Positions 50,018-59,622 are shown, numbered from the stretch's first letter. The stretch: DNA of 64,000 nucleotides from Candidatus Gastranaerophilales bacterium (GCA_944323155.1 CALURL010000011.1:1-64000); one strand, 5' to 3'. The notes: a model not told the origin generated them from the sequence alone. A program made the numbers and translations.

Positions 50018-50362
50018 CTATTTATATGTTTGTATGATATTTATAATATCATCACTGAATTGTGGTAATTTGTCTTTAATTGTTTTCCAGATTATTTCAT
50101 AATCAACACCGAAATAATCATGAATTAGTTTATCTCTCATTCCGGCTATTTGTCTAAATGGTATGTTTGGATATTTAGCTTTGAAATCTTCTGGTAAATT
50201 TTTTACAGCTTCTCCAATAATTTCGAAGTTTCTTTCTACTGCATCCTTAATCATATCATTGTTAATAAATTGATTATAGTCTATATCTTCGGTATATTTA
50301 AAAATTTTATTAAGAGAATTTTTTATATCTTCTAAAAAAAATAATGGATCTTTTTTACTCAT
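50018..50362 (-). CDS. HepT-like HEPN toxin (DUF86)
   Basis: A 114-residue helical HEPN protein with MRDKLIHDYFGVDYEIIW, which contains the RX4HXY ribonuclease motif. It pairs with the nucleotidyltransferase gene overlapping its start by 4 bp. In the known MntA/HepT system the antitoxin adds AMP to a tyrosine of the HEPN motif and inactivates the RNase. Inserted between rfbD and rfbA on the opposite strand. Confidence 0.85.
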   Translation of the reverse strand: MSKKDPLFFLEDIKNSLNKIFKYTEDIDYNQFINNDMIKDAVERNFEIIGEAVKNLPEDFKAKYPNIPFRQIAGMRDKLIHDYFGVDYEIIWKTIKDKLPQFSDDIINIIQTYK

Positions 50363-50667
50363 AAAACAATAGCTTCCTTTAAAATTTTGTCTTTAATAAA
50401 TTTTTTGAGACTGTTTGATGTTCCTAAATCAATTTTTTTATTAAAAAGTTCAGTAAGATAGTCTTGTAAATTTATAAATTCAAACATATCAATCGGTTTT
50501 GTAAAACTTACGAGTAAATCAATATCACTGTCAGTTGTTTGCTGGTTTTTTGCGTATGAACCAAAAAGCATAAATTTATCAACAAAAAATTTTTCTTGAA
50601 AGTAATTTTTGTTATTTTCAAGAATATTTCTTATTTCGTCTATTGTATAAATTTTGTTATTTTTCAT
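50359..50667 (-). CDS. MntA-like nucleotidyltransferase antitoxin
   Basis: A 102-residue minimal nucleotidyltransferase: FGSYAKNQQTTDSDIDLLVS near 36-55 contains GSx10DxD. It overlaps hepT by 4 bp and precedes it, the usual antitoxin-first order. The start at 50667 has no Shine-Dalgarno, and an extended -10 lies exactly 6 nt upstream, predicting a leaderless transcript. Confidence 0.85.
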   Translation of the reverse strand: MKNNKIYTIDEIRNILENNKNYFQEKFFVDKFMLFGSYAKNQQTTDSDIDLLVSFTKPIDMFEFINLQDYLTELFNKKIDLGTSNSLKKFIKDKILKEAIVL

Positions 50668-50673
50668 AACATT

Positions 50674-50682
50674 ATTATAACA
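50674..50682 (-). promoter_or_regulatory. Leaderless extended -10 promoter of the mntA/hepT pair
   Basis: TG-T-TATAAT, then AATGTT, then ATG on the minus strand. Spacer exactly 6 nt, no Shine-Dalgarno. Confidence 0.65.
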
Positions 50683-50703
50683 TATTTTTTAATTTTTTTA
50701 CTA

Positions 50704-50732
50704 TTGCAAATCTATAGAATTTTAACTAAAAT
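50704..50732 (+). promoter_or_regulatory. rfbA promoter
   Basis: TTGCAA, 17-nt spacer, TAAAAT, about 50 nt before the rfbA ATG. It makes rfbA independent of the upstream rfbCBD promoter. Confidence 0.65.
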
Positions 50733-50782
50733 ATAAAAGTAAGTTTGATAAGGTTTTCAACCCAATGTAAGAGGTGTTTTAT

Positions 50783-51664
50783 ATGAAAGGTATAGTATTA
50801 GCAGGCGGTGCAGGAACAAGGTTATATCCTTCTACAATAGCTGTTTCCAAACAATTGCTGCCAATTTATGATAAACCAATGATTTATCATCCTATTTCTG
50901 TCTTAATGCTTGCCGGAATTCGTGATATTTTGATAATTTCAACCCCTCAGGATTTAGGGAATTTTAAACGCCTTTTAGGTGACGGAAAACAGTTTGGACT
51001 TGATTTTTCTTATGTTGAACAGCCTTCACCGGACGGGCTTGCACAGGCATTTCTTCTCGGAGAAGATTTTATTGGATGTGATGATGTTGCTTTGATATTG
51101 GGTGATAATATTTTTTATGGCCCCGGGTTTTCAGGAACTTTGAAAAAAGTTGTTAAAAATATAAAAAATAACGGCGGTGCAACAGTTTTCGGATATCCTG
51201 TGAAAGATCCTCAAAGGTTCGGGGTTGTAGAGTTTGATAATTGCGGGAAAGTTGTTTCGCTGGAAGAAAAACCGCAAAATCCAAAATCTAATTATGCAGT
51301 CACTGGTTTATATTTTTATGATAATAAAGTTGTTGAATATACAAAAAATCTTAAGCCATCTGCGCGTGGAGAACTTGAGATTACTGATTTGAATAATATT
51401 TATTTGCAAAATAGCAGTTTAAATGTGGAATTATTAGGCCGCGGTTTTGCGTGGTTGGATACAGGAACTCATCATTCGCTGCTTCAAGCGAGTCAGTATG
51501 TTCAAACAATTGAGGAAAATCAGGGGATAAAAATTGCTTGTCTTGAAGAAGTTGCTTTCCGCATGGGATTTGTTACAAGAGAACAATTGCAAATGTCAAT
51601 TGAAAATTACAATAATAACGAATATTTCAATTATATAAAAAATATGCTTAACAAGTTGTCATGA
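50783..51664 (+). CDS. rfbA: Glucose-1-phosphate thymidylyltransferase
   Basis: Makes dTDP-glucose, entry to the rhamnose pathway. From the ATG at 50783 it has 293 residues; the GTG three codons upstream is part of the Shine-Dalgarno [28 protein letters not shown] at 5-24 is the nucleotide-binding motif, and GDNIFYGPG and [20 protein letters not shown] complete the active site. The 3' end carries the glyA promoter. Confidence 0.96.
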   Translation: MKGIVLAGGAGTRLYPSTIAVSKQLLPIYDKPMIYHPISVLMLAGIRDILIISTPQDLGNFKRLLGDGKQFGLDFSYVEQPSPDGLAQAFLLGEDFIGCDDVALILGDNIFYGPGFSGTLKKVVKNIKNNGGATVFGYPVKDPQRFGVVEFDNCGKVVSLEEKPQNPKSNYAVTGLYFYDNKVVEYTKNLKPSARGELEITDLNNIYLQNSSLNVELLGRGFAWLDTGTHHSLLQASQYVQTIEENQGIKIACLEEVAFRMGFVTREQLQMSIENYNNNEYFNYIKNMLNKLS

Positions 51665-51684
51665 TTTTTATTTTTGCCTATAAT
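51656..51684 (+). promoter_or_regulatory. glyA promoter
   Basis: TTGTCA, 17-nt spacer, TATAAT. The -35 overlaps the last codons of rfbA. Confidence 0.7.
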
Positions 51685-51721
51685 TACCATATAGATTTTA
51701 GGGAAATTTGTGAGGTGATTT

Positions 51722-52960
51722 ATGAATTTGGAAAATATAAAAAAGGTTGATCCTGAAGTGGCTCAACAGATTGAACTTGAGTTTGAAAGACAGCAGAACA
51801 CTATTGAGCTTATTGCGAGTGAAAATATTACATCCAAAGCGGTTATGGAAGCAGCCGGAAGTGTTTTGACAAACAAGTATGCAGAAGGTAAACCTCACAA
51901 AAGATTTTACAATGGGTGTGAGCATGTTGATGTTATTGAAGAATTGGCACAAAAACGTGCTTGCAAGTTATTCGGCATGGATCATGCAAATGTTCAGCCG
52001 CACAGCGGCGCTCAGGCAAATATGGCCGTTTTTATGTATTTGCTCAAACCCGGCGATAAAGTTTTAGGCATGGATTTGTCAAATGGCGGCCACCTTTCTC
52101 ACGGTTCTCCTGTAAACTTTTCAGGCTTATATTTTGATGTAAAAAGTTACGGCGTTGATGAATACGGCAACATAGATTACGAAAACGTCCGTAAAATGGC
52201 TCATGAACATAAACCAAAATTAATAATTTGTGGTGCAAGCAATTATTCTAAAATTATAGACTTTAAAAAGTTTAGAGAAATAGCTGATGAAGTTGGGGCA
52301 TATTTACTTGCAGATATTGCACACATCGCAGGTCTTGTTGCAGCCGGTTTACATCCGTCTCCTGCAGGTTATGCTCAATTTGTGACAACTACAACGCACA
52401 AATCTTTAAGAGGACCAAGAGGCGGAATTACTATGTGCGACGCTGAGCATGCTCAAGGAATTGACAAGGCAATTTTTCCAGGTATGCAGGGTGGACCTTT
52501 AGAACATATTATTGCTGCTAAGGCTGTTGCGCTTTTGGAAGCTTCTAAACCTGAATTTAAAGAATATGCAAAACAAATTCTTAAAAATGCAAAAGCTTTA
52601 GCTCAAGGGCTTATGGATGAAGGCATGGATATCGTTGGCGGTATGACAGAAAATCATTTGATGACACTGGATTTGAGAAAAACAGGTAAAACAGGAAAAG
52701 ATATGGCAAATGTTCTGGAAAGAGTAGGAATTACTGCTAACAAAAATACAGTTCCAAATGATCCTCAAAGTCCTTTTGTTACTAGCGGTATAAGATTAGG
52801 GGTTCCAGCCGTTACAACTAGGGGCTTCAAAGAAGATGATATGACTGAAGTTGCAAAAATTATTGCATCTGCTATATTTTCATCAGATAATGAGTTGGGA
52901 TTACAGAATTTAAGAGAACGCTCTTTGAAATTATGTAAAAAATATCCGATATATCAATAG
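51722..52960 (+). CDS. glyA: Serine hydroxymethyltransferase
   Basis: PLP enzyme converting serine and tetrahydrofolate to glycine and 5,10-methylene-THF. It has 412 residues: [26 protein letters not shown], the Schiff-base lysine in [15 protein letters not shown], and [14 protein letters not shown] near the C-terminus. Shine-Dalgarno GTGAGGTG. Followed after 15 bp by the polyprenyl-phosphate transferase gene, so probably co-transcribed. Confidence 0.97.
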   Translation: MNLENIKKVDPEVAQQIELEFERQQNTIELIASENITSKAVMEAAGSVLTNKYAEGKPHKRFYNGCEHVDVIEELAQKRACKLFGMDHANVQPHSGAQANMAVFMYLLKPGDKVLGMDLSNGGHLSHGSPVNFSGLYFDVKSYGVDEYGNIDYENVRKMAHEHKPKLIICGASNYSKIIDFKKFREIADEVGAYLLADIAHIAGLVAAGLHPSPAGYAQFVTTTTHKSLRGPRGGITMCDAEHAQGIDKAIFPGMQGGPLEHIIAAKAVALLEASKPEFKEYAKQILKNAKALAQGLMDEGMDIVGGMTENHLMTLDLRKTGKTGKDMANVLERVGITANKNTVPNDPQSPFVTSGIRLGVPAVTTRGFKEDDMTEVAKIIASAIFSSDNELGLQNLRERSLKLCKKYPIYQ

Positions 52961-52975
52961 GGAAATAAATTAAAA

Positions 52976-54007
52976 ATGTTAATAAAATTATCACACGCAC
53001 ACGTTATTGGAACTGTAATTGCCTACTTGATAGGTGTATGTCTGGTACCTTTAGTAATAAGCTTTTCTAAAAAAGAGGGGCTTGTTGATATGCCGAATGC
53101 CAGAAAAATTCACACTAAACCTATTTCGAGAATAGGCGGAGTGGCTATCTGGGCAAGTTTGATGTTAACATTTTTATGTCTTGTATGTCTAAGTTATTAT
53201 CCTTACGGCAGCTTATTATCCGGAATTCTGCTCGGCGGATCTTTAATGTTTTTGCTCGGGCTTGTGGATGATATTTATAATCTTGACGCAAAGTTTAAAT
53301 TATTTATTCAAATTTCAATAGCTACCCTTGTATATCTGCTTGGTGTTCAGATAAATAATGTGCCTTTTATCGGCAATATTGGAATATTTTCTTATCCAAT
53401 TACATTATTGTGGATTGTTGGAATTTCTAATGCCTTGAATTTTATAGACGGAGTAGACGGGCTTGCAGGGTCTGTTGTGACAATTAATGCCATAACTTTA
53501 GCTATAATTGCAGTGTCCATGACTCCTCCAAATCCAATGAGTGCTTTAATAGGATTTATTCTGGCCGGATCAATGCTTGCGTTTTTGACCTACAATTTTA
53601 ACCCTGCAAAGATATTTATGGGGGATTCCGGCGCATTATTTTCGGGTTTTTTACTTGCAACAATTTCTATTACAGGAGTTATGAAGGCTGCAACACTTGC
53701 GATTTTGCTGCCATTTTTAGTGCTTGCAGTCCCTATTATGGACATAACTTTTTCTTCATTCAGAAGAATTGCCAAGGGACAATCTCCTTTTGTTGCTGAT
53801 GCTGAACATATTCATCATAAACTGTTGCATGCTGGTTTTTCGCAAAAGAAAACAGTTATGATATTAACCTCAATTGCAATTATTGCTGGGGCTTTAGCCT
53901 CTCTGTTTATGGGCTCTGATACCATAAAACACTATTTTATGTATATAATTGCAATAGTAATTATTATGTTTTTACTAAACTTTATAAAACTATTGACAAA
54001 AAAATAG
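52976..54007 (+). CDS. Polyprenyl-phosphate HexNAc-1-phosphate transferase (WecA/TagO type)
   Basis: Integral membrane enzyme that starts O-antigen, enterobacterial-common-antigen or teichoic-type polymers on undecaprenyl phosphate. It has 343 residues with about ten membrane helices. The catalytic Asp motifs are GLVDDIYNLDAKFK and NFIDGVDGLAGS, then MGDSGALFSGF and the WecA/TagO-specific AEHIHHKLLHAG loop, which argues against MraY. It sits next to the dTDP-rhamnose genes, consistent with a surface polysaccharide role. Confidence 0.9.
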   Translation: MLIKLSHAHVIGTVIAYLIGVCLVPLVISFSKKEGLVDMPNARKIHTKPISRIGGVAIWASLMLTFLCLVCLSYYPYGSLLSGILLGGSLMFLLGLVDDIYNLDAKFKLFIQISIATLVYLLGVQINNVPFIGNIGIFSYPITLLWIVGISNALNFIDGVDGLAGSVVTINAITLAIIAVSMTPPNPMSALIGFILAGSMLAFLTYNFNPAKIFMGDSGALFSGFLLATISITGVMKAATLAILLPFLVLAVPIMDITFSSFRRIAKGQSPFVADAEHIHHKLLHAGFSQKKTVMILTSIAIIAGALASLFMGSDTIKHYFMYIIAIVIIMFLLNFIKLLTKK

Positions 54008-54120
54008 GCTTGTGATAAAATTCGAAAGGATTTAATTACTCAGTTTTGAAACGATGCTGTATTAAGCAGGATGAGAGTTCAAAATATTTAAGTGTAAATC
54101 TGCCATATATATATCTTTAA

Positions 54121-54149
54121 GTCGGGTTTGACTTATAAAAAACCTGACG
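54121..54149 (+). promoter_or_regulatory. Hairpin in the leader of the 190-residue gene
   Basis: GTCGGGTTT and AAACCTGAC pair (one G-T) around a loop GACTTATAAA. No T-run follows. The 203-bp gap (54008-54210) has no open frame; an AT-rich repeat of ATATATAT occurs on both sides of the hairpin. Confidence 0.4.
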
Positions 54150-54210
54150 AAAGGGGTGTTAAAGGTATATATATTACATGTAGTGTTAGTTAAGTAAAGG
54201 TTTATTAACT

Positions 54211-54783
54211 ATGACAGTAAGAGCAGTTGATATGTACAATCATGACAGATCCGCATTCCCGACAGTATTAACCGGGACAGTATTGGGTATGGGTGTAGGC
54301 TATATTGCAAGAAATGAGTTGCCTGTTACTCCTTCTGAAAACAATTTTAATATTGATACTATCAAAACATCCAGCTATAAGATAGCAAACAGAAATATGG
54401 TACAGGATATCAAGACGGCTGCTGCTAAAGCACAAGGGCTATCTGAGTATAAGCCAGGTACCAAGCTTAATCTTTCTTTAGCTCAGGATGAGTTCGTAAA
54501 AATGATAGAAAATAAAAAAGGTAATAAAGGTTTCCTTGCAGAAAGCATCGAAAAAACCTCAGAAGCTCTTGAAAAGAAAGTTCCTGGTGCAGGCAAAGAA
54601 TACAAGGAAATTATTGCAAAAGCTAATGAAGCTGCAAGCAAAAATGCAAATCGTTTGATAAATGCTTGTAAAATCATGATAAAAGGCGAAAGACCACTTG
54701 CAGGATTTTTAATCCCGGGTGCTATAGTTGGTATGGCCACAGGAATTATTGTTAACGCATTTAGAGATAGCAGACAAGCATAA
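54211..54783 (+). CDS. Unknown membrane-associated protein (190 aa)
   Basis: No family recognised. A hydrophobic Gly-rich stretch near the N-terminus (FPTVLTGTVLGMGVGYIA, 16-33) and another at the C-terminus (LAGFLIPGAIVGMATGIIVNAF, about 162-183) bracket a charged helical middle (KMIENKKGNKGFLAESIEKT). This suggests a hairpin-like membrane topology with a soluble helical domain. It has its own leader with hairpin, Shine-Dalgarno AAAGG and a terminator, so it is a single-gene unit. Confidence 0.65.
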   Translation: MTVRAVDMYNHDRSAFPTVLTGTVLGMGVGYIARNELPVTPSENNFNIDTIKTSSYKIANRNMVQDIKTAAAKAQGLSEYKPGTKLNLSLAQDEFVKMIENKKGNKGFLAESIEKTSEALEKKVPGAGKEYKEIIAKANEAASKNANRLINACKIMIKGERPLAGFLIPGAIVGMATGIIVNAFRDSRQA

Positions 54784-54824
54784 TAAGAAAGTTTTATATT
54801 TATAAATTTCACCAAATAAATTAA

Positions 54825-54852
54825 GGCCGCATAAATTCTATCCGGCCGTTTT
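54825..54852 (+). terminator. Terminator after the 190-residue gene
   Basis: GGCCG and CGGCC arms with a 13-nt loop, followed by TTTTC. Confidence 0.6.
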
Positions 54853-54891
54853 CATTTTTTTGCTGGCAGAGACTTAGATGAACGTTTTTAT

Positions 54892-56229
54892 TTATACTAA
54901 TTCCCCTTTAAGATACCAGGTTTTTGCTCCTGAAATTTTAACGTTGATGAATTCTCCTGTTAGGTCTTTGTCGCAGGGAACATGAACTGTTTTGTTGTTT
55001 CTTGTTTTGCCTGTAATAATATTTTGGCCTTTGTGATTGTAAAAGCTTTCAACAAGAATTTCCATCTCGCGTCCTACGTACTTCAAGTTTGATTTAAGGC
55101 AGTTTTCCTGAATTTTTTTATTTAATCTCTGAAATCTTTCATCTTTTACATCTTCAGGGATATACTTGTCAACCCATTTTGCGGCAACTGTTTTTTCTCT
55201 GGGCGAATACGCTGCAACGTTGCAGTAATCAAGTTCAAATTCATCAATTGCAGTTAGGGTTTCCTGGAACTGTTCTTCCGTCTCTCCGGGGAAGCCTGCA
55301 ATAAAATCGCTTGTTATCGTAACATCCGGAACCATTTTTCTTACTTTTTCATCGATTTTAGCGTAAGTTTGTCTGTCATACCTTCTGTTCATAGCCTTCA
55401 AGACTTCACTGCTGCCTGATTGCATTGGAATATGAAAATATTCACAAACTTTATCAAGTTCGACAACTGTTTCTATTAGTTCATCTGTAATGTCTGTTGG
55501 ATAAGATGTTACAAAACGAATTCTGAATTTGCCTTCAAGTGCGTTCAAGTCTTTCAGAAGCTGCGCAAGACGGTATTTGTTGTCAGGAGATTTTGTCTGA
55601 AAATCTTTTCCGTAGCTGTCTACGTTTTGCCCAAGTAATGTAATTTCTTTAAAACCTGCATTTAGTGCATCTTGTGCCTCTTTGATAATAATTTCAGGTA
55701 ATCTTGAGCGTTCTCTGCCTCTTGTATATGGAACAATACAATATGTGCAGAAGTTATTACAGCCTTCTGTAATTGGAATCCATGCATTAACACCTTTTAC
55801 GCGGTTAATCGGATATTGTTTGGCAAGGTTATCTTCTGTTGCGTGGGTTTCATGGCATTCACAAATTTTTTCACCATTTTCAACCCTTTTAATAATTTCC
55901 GGAAGCGAATAGATTTTGTGAGTTCCTAGTACAAAGTCGACATAAGGAGCACGTTTAAATATTTTATCAGCTTTTTGCTGGGCAACACAGCCGCAAATTC
56001 CAATTTTGATATTTTTGCCTTCCTGTTTCCACTTTCCCCATACTCCGAGCTGGCTGAATGCTTTATCTTCAGATAATTGTCTGATTGAACATGTATTAAG
56101 CATTAATAAATCTGCTTTTTCCTGTTCTTTTACTTCTTCATATCCGAGGCAGGAAAGCATTCCAAGCATTCTTTCCGTGTCGGATTTATTCATCTGGCAG
56201 CCCATTGTATCTATGTAAACGTATTTCAT
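54892..56229 (-). CDS. miaB: tRNA-2-methylthio-N6-dimethylallyladenosine synthase MiaB
   Basis: Radical-SAM methylthiotransferase that modifies A37 of tRNAs reading UNN codons. It has 445 residues: the N-terminal UPF0004 domain with Cys11, Cys47 and Cys81, the radical SAM triad GCNNFCTYC (157, 161, 164), and a C-terminal TRAM domain (VGREMEILVESF...). Shine-Dalgarno AGGGAAG. miaA is not in the window. Confidence 0.95.
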   Translation of the reverse strand: MKYVYIDTMGCQMNKSDTERMLGMLSCLGYEEVKEQEKADLLMLNTCSIRQLSEDKAFSQLGVWGKWKQEGKNIKIGICGCVAQQKADKIFKRAPYVDFVLGTHKIYSLPEIIKRVENGEKICECHETHATEDNLAKQYPINRVKGVNAWIPITEGCNNFCTYCIVPYTRGRERSRLPEIIIKEAQDALNAGFKEITLLGQNVDSYGKDFQTKSPDNKYRLAQLLKDLNALEGKFRIRFVTSYPTDITDELIETVVELDKVCEYFHIPMQSGSSEVLKAMNRRYDRQTYAKIDEKVRKMVPDVTITSDFIAGFPGETEEQFQETLTAIDEFELDYCNVAAYSPREKTVAAKWVDKYIPEDVKDERFQRLNKKIQENCLKSNLKYVGREMEILVESFYNHKGQNIITGKTRNNKTVHVPCDKDLTGEFINVKISGAKTWYLKGELV

Positions 56230-56380
56230 ATTTCGACTTCCCTTATCTTAATTTTTATATTAATTATTGTATCACAAAAAAATGTTACATAGCGTTTAAT
56301 AACTTGACTTTTGGGTATAAAAATAATATTGTGAAAATAGGGTCTTTTTATAAAATAATATAGTGTAGAGGTGTTTATTA

Positions 56381-58051
56381 ATGGGATTAAGAAGCAGAAA
56401 CATTTTATCATTGCTGGAAGATAAGACAAACAATTATTCAGACAGGGTTGCGCTTGGAATGAAAACCCAGATGGGCTGGAAAGAATTTACCTATAAGGGT
56501 ATTGGTTTGATGTCAAGAAAGCTTGCATATTACCTGATAAATGAAGTTGGGGTTAAAAAAGGTGAAAGGCTTGCAATTCTATCAGAATCCAAACCTGAAT
56601 ATGGTGCCTGTCTTTTTGCGTCAATTCTTGCCGGAATGATAACGGTTCCGTTGGATGTGAAACTCACTGAATTTGAACTAACTTCGATATTACTTGACTG
56701 TGAACCTACTGTAATGCTGGTTTCTCAAGCCTCTGTTCAAAAGGCTATTGATTTACAAAAGAAAATTCCGTCTCTTAAGACAATTCTTATTATGGATGAG
56801 CCTTCTTATAATCCTGCTTTTACAAGTATTTATTCACTGCCGGATAATTACGAATGTAAATGGCGTTTTAGAAGTTCACGCTCAACTGCTTTGATAATTT
56901 ATACATCAGGAACAACAGGTGCTCCGAAAGGTGTTGAAATATCTTTTATGAATATGTTTACACAGCTTGAGGATTTGCAGCTTGCACTTGAGAAAATTCT
57001 TCCATACCAAAATGTAACAATACTTTCAATCTTACCAATGAATCATTTATTTGAACTTACTGTAGGTTTTTCGACATTTTTGAATTTTGGATTTTCTGTT
57101 TATTACACCCAGAGCTTAAAACCAAAAGATATTCTGAGTATAATGCGCGAAAAACAGGTTGAATTTATGATTGTTGTTCCGGCATTTTTAAAACTTTTGA
57201 GAACAGGAATTGAGACAGAATTGAATAATTCTTCCAAATTTGTCCAGATTGCATTTAAACTTATGTTTGCGCTGGCGAAATTTATTCCTTCGTATACTGT
57301 AAAAAAATTAATGTTCAAAAGGATACATGACAAATTCGGCGGGTATTTTATCGGGTGTATTTCAGGCGGCGCGCCTCTTGATGTTGAGGTTGGAAGATTT
57401 TTTGAAAGAATTGGTATAAAAGTTTATCAAGGATACGGACTTTCTGAAACAAGCCCTGTAGTTTCTGTTAATGTTGACAGGCGCAGTGATATCGCATCTG
57501 TTGGTCGTCCTTTGAAAAGTTTTGAAGCTAAGATTGATGAAAATACCGGAGAACTTCTTTTGAAAGGCCCTTCTGTCATGAAAGGTTATCACAACCAGCC
57601 GGTCTTAACAGCAGAGGTTATAGACAAAGACGGCTGGCTTCATACAGGTGATATTGCAAAAATTAAACACGGACATATTTATATTACAGGCAGAATAAAA
57701 AATATGATAGTTCTTTCGGGAGGCAAGAAAGTTTTTCCGGAAGAAGTCGAGGCAGTTTTAGAAAAAAGTCCATACTTTGCTGAGGTCTGTATTCTTGGTG
57801 TATCTCGAACTTTTGGCTCAAAAGACGGAACAGAAGATATTGCAGCGGTTATTGTCCCAAAAGATGATATTATCGAAAAATACGATTGGGAAACTGTTGA
57901 AAAACTTATGCGTCAAGAGGTTAAAAATTTGTCTCAACAGTTGACAGCTTACAAACGTCCTATTAATATAGTAATAACAAAGAATCCGCTTCCTCGAACT
58001 ACAACAAGGAAAATAAAACGGAAAGAAGTACGTGAGCTTGTAAAAGCGTAA
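56381..58051 (+). CDS. AMP-forming acyl-CoA/acyl-ACP synthetase
   Basis: Activates fatty acids through an acyl-AMP. It has 556 residues of the ANL superfamily: P-loop YTSGTTGAPKGVE near 172-184, GYGLSETSPVVSVN (A5), HTGDIAKIKHGHIYITGR (A7-A8) and catalytic Lys in RTTTRKIKRKEV at the C-terminus. No membrane segment is certain, though residues 205-250 are hydrophobic. Chain-length preference and CoA versus ACP cannot be decided. It is followed after 16 bp by an exported protein gene. Confidence 0.88.
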   Translation: MGLRSRNILSLLEDKTNNYSDRVALGMKTQMGWKEFTYKGIGLMSRKLAYYLINEVGVKKGERLAILSESKPEYGACLFASILAGMITVPLDVKLTEFELTSILLDCEPTVMLVSQASVQKAIDLQKKIPSLKTILIMDEPSYNPAFTSIYSLPDNYECKWRFRSSRSTALIIYTSGTTGAPKGVEISFMNMFTQLEDLQLALEKILPYQNVTILSILPMNHLFELTVGFSTFLNFGFSVYYTQSLKPKDILSIMREKQVEFMIVVPAFLKLLRTGIETELNNSSKFVQIAFKLMFALAKFIPSYTVKKLMFKRIHDKFGGYFIGCISGGAPLDVEVGRFFERIGIKVYQGYGLSETSPVVSVNVDRRSDIASVGRPLKSFEAKIDENTGELLLKGPSVMKGYHNQPVLTAEVIDKDGWLHTGDIAKIKHGHIYITGRIKNMIVLSGGKKVFPEEVEAVLEKSPYFAEVCILGVSRTFGSKDGTEDIAAVIVPKDDIIEKYDWETVEKLMRQEVKNLSQQLTAYKRPINIVITKNPLPRTTTRKIKRKEVRELVKA

Positions 58052-58067
58052 TTTTAAAGAGGTAAAG

Positions 58068-58493
58068 ATGAAGTTTTCAAAATTAATTTTGTTATCAGTA
58101 TTAGTTTTAATTGCCCTTTTGCCGGTGTTTGCAGATGGTGAGGCAGAGCAGCCTATACAACAGCAGTCTGAAGAAATTCAGCTTCCTTTGGTAACAGAAC
58201 CTAAGTGGGAAGAGTTTTGCGAGATAGGTTATGAAAATGCTAAAAAAACCGATAGGGAAGATGTTTTTGACGTTTTCAGTTTTGTAAAAGCAGAGCGTGT
58301 CAAAAAGAATTACTGGGCAGCAAGACGTGAAAGCTTTGAAAAATATTTAAGCACCTGCAACGCAATGACAAATGAGACGAGCAAAGCTGAATGCTATACT
58401 GAACTTCGCAGGATAGAAAAGTCAAAAAATGATGATTATTCTCATCAGCGAAAAGAGCTGCTCTACCAGAGAAATATTATAATTGACAAATAA
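58068..58493 (+). CDS. Unknown exported protein (141 aa)
   Basis: Signal peptide KFSKLILLSVLVLIALLPVFA with cleavage after Ala22. The mature part is acidic first (DGEAEQPIQQQSEEIQ), then a charged helical domain with three Cys. The family is not recognised. It follows the acyl synthetase gene by 16 bp with AGAGGTAAAG as Shine-Dalgarno. A terminator follows. Confidence 0.7.
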   Translation: MKFSKLILLSVLVLIALLPVFADGEAEQPIQQQSEEIQLPLVTEPKWEEFCEIGYENAKKTDREDVFDVFSFVKAERVKKNYWAARRESFEKYLSTCNAMTNETSKAECYTELRRIEKSKNDDYSHQRKELLYQRNIIIDK

Positions 58494-58518
58494 AAAATCG
58501 GCTTATACCGATTTTTTT
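58492..58518 (+). terminator. Terminator after the exported protein gene
   Basis: AAAATCGG and CCGATTTTTTT around CTTATA. Confidence 0.75.
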
Positions 58519-58597
58519 ATCTCAGATATTTTCTGTAATAATATCAATCTCCTCGACTGCAAGGTTCAGAATTTCGAACATAAAAAAATTAATAAAA

Positions 58598-58628
58598 AAG
58601 CAGACGGCTAATAAACCGTCTGTTTTTG
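58598..58628 (-). terminator. Rubrerythrin terminator
   Basis: CAGACGG and CCGTCTG arms with a loop CTAATAAA; on the minus strand it ends in a run of T. Confidence 0.8.
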
Positions 58629-58645
58629 TTATATTTTAACTTTGC

Positions 58646-59185
58646 TTATGAAAAATATCTTTTCAAAAGACCGTCAAAACCTTTTCCATGGCGAGCTTCG
58701 TCTTTAGCCATTTCGTGAACTGTGTCATGGATTGCATCATAGCCTAATTCTTTAGCACGTTTTGCGATTTCTAATTTGCCTTCGCAAGCGCCGTGTTCAG
58801 CTTCTGCACGTAATTCTAGGTTTTTCTTTGTAGAATCTGTAACAACTTCGCCTAACAATTCAGCAAATTTAGCAGCGTGTTCTGCTTCTTCAAAAGCATA
58901 TCTTTTGTAAGCTTCTGCAACTTCAGGATATCCTTCTCTTTCAGCAACTCTAGCCATTGCAAGATACATACCAACTTCTGTGCATTCGCCTGCAAAGTGT
59001 GCTCTTAAACCTTCCATAACTTCTTTATCTTCAACTTTACCGTCGCCAACTTTGTGTTCGCAAGCGTAAACTTTTTCACCGCCGCTAATTTCTTTAAAAG
59101 TTGTAGCGCCGCATAAAGGGCATTTTTCTGGTGCTTTATCAGCTTCTGTTGACCAACCGCATACTGTACATACAAATTTTGCCAT
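58646..59185 (-). CDS. Reverse rubrerythrin
   Basis: Reduces peroxide or oxygen in anaerobes with electrons from a rubredoxin reductase. Its 179 residues have the rubredoxin-type FeCys4 site at the N-terminus (Cys6, Cys9, Cys22, Cys25) and then a ferritin-like diiron domain ([51 protein letters not shown]). In classical rubrerythrin the rubredoxin domain is C-terminal, so this is the reverse form. Shine-Dalgarno AAAGGTGG. It is probably induced by oxidative stress and located in the cytoplasm. Confidence 0.93.
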   Translation of the reverse strand: MAKFVCTVCGWSTEADKAPEKCPLCGATTFKEISGGEKVYACEHKVGDGKVEDKEVMEGLRAHFAGECTEVGMYLAMARVAEREGYPEVAEAYKRYAFEEAEHAAKFAELLGEVVTDSTKKNLELRAEAEHGACEGKLEIAKRAKELGYDAIHDTVHEMAKDEARHGKGFDGLLKRYFS

Positions 59186-59301
59186 TGTTTACCACCTTTC
59201 TTAATTACATTTAAAATTTGAATTAATCTCTTCTACAAAAATTATTATACAATATAACAAATTTTTTGTAAAGTAGGAATTATTCTCATTTTGTTTTTTT
59301 A

Positions 59302-59420
59302 GTTTGGCAAGTGTGCCCAACCTATGAATAAACTTGTTGGGGTTTCAACCCCAACAAATAAAAAATCCTCTCTTAAAAATTTATGAAAAAGATTTTGTTA
59401 GTTGGACATACCTGCCAAAC
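59302..59420. repeat. Imperfect inverted repeat element with central hairpin
   Basis: GTTTGGCAAGTGTGCCCAAC at 59302-59321 matches the reverse complement of 59401-59420 at 17 of 20 positions. Between them a perfect stem (TTGTTGGGG and CCCCAACAA, 59334-59357) is present. No coding frame is convincing. It could be a small MITE-like element or a structured RNA. It occupies the 437-bp gap (59186-59622), together with a GACCTC/GAGGTC hairpin at 59446-59475. Confidence 0.55.
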
Positions 59421-59607
59421 AATTTATGTGCTCAGCGCAAAAAAAGACCTCCTTTTTTGTTTTTATTCAGAGGTCAAGGTTGGTTATTTTGGTTATGTTA
59501 TAGTATTATTATGAGTTAATTAGTTTTTAATATAGTGTTTGCATTTGTTTAAATGCCTCTGAAAAAAAATTTTTGCTTTTTACAAATGAAAACTTTACAA
59601 AACTTTA

Positions 59608-59616
59608 TGATAAGAT
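59608..59616 (+). promoter_or_regulatory. Leaderless extended -10 promoter of the YkgJ-like gene
   Basis: TG-A-TAAGAT, then GTAATT, then ATG at 59623. Spacer exactly 6 nt, no Shine-Dalgarno. Confidence 0.6.
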
Positions 59617-59622
59617 GTAATT

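Noticed and set aside
59334-59519. 61-residue frame in the structured gap upstream of the YkgJ-like gene
   Set aside because: Starts inside a perfect hairpin and lacks a Shine-Dalgarno; composition is not protein-like.
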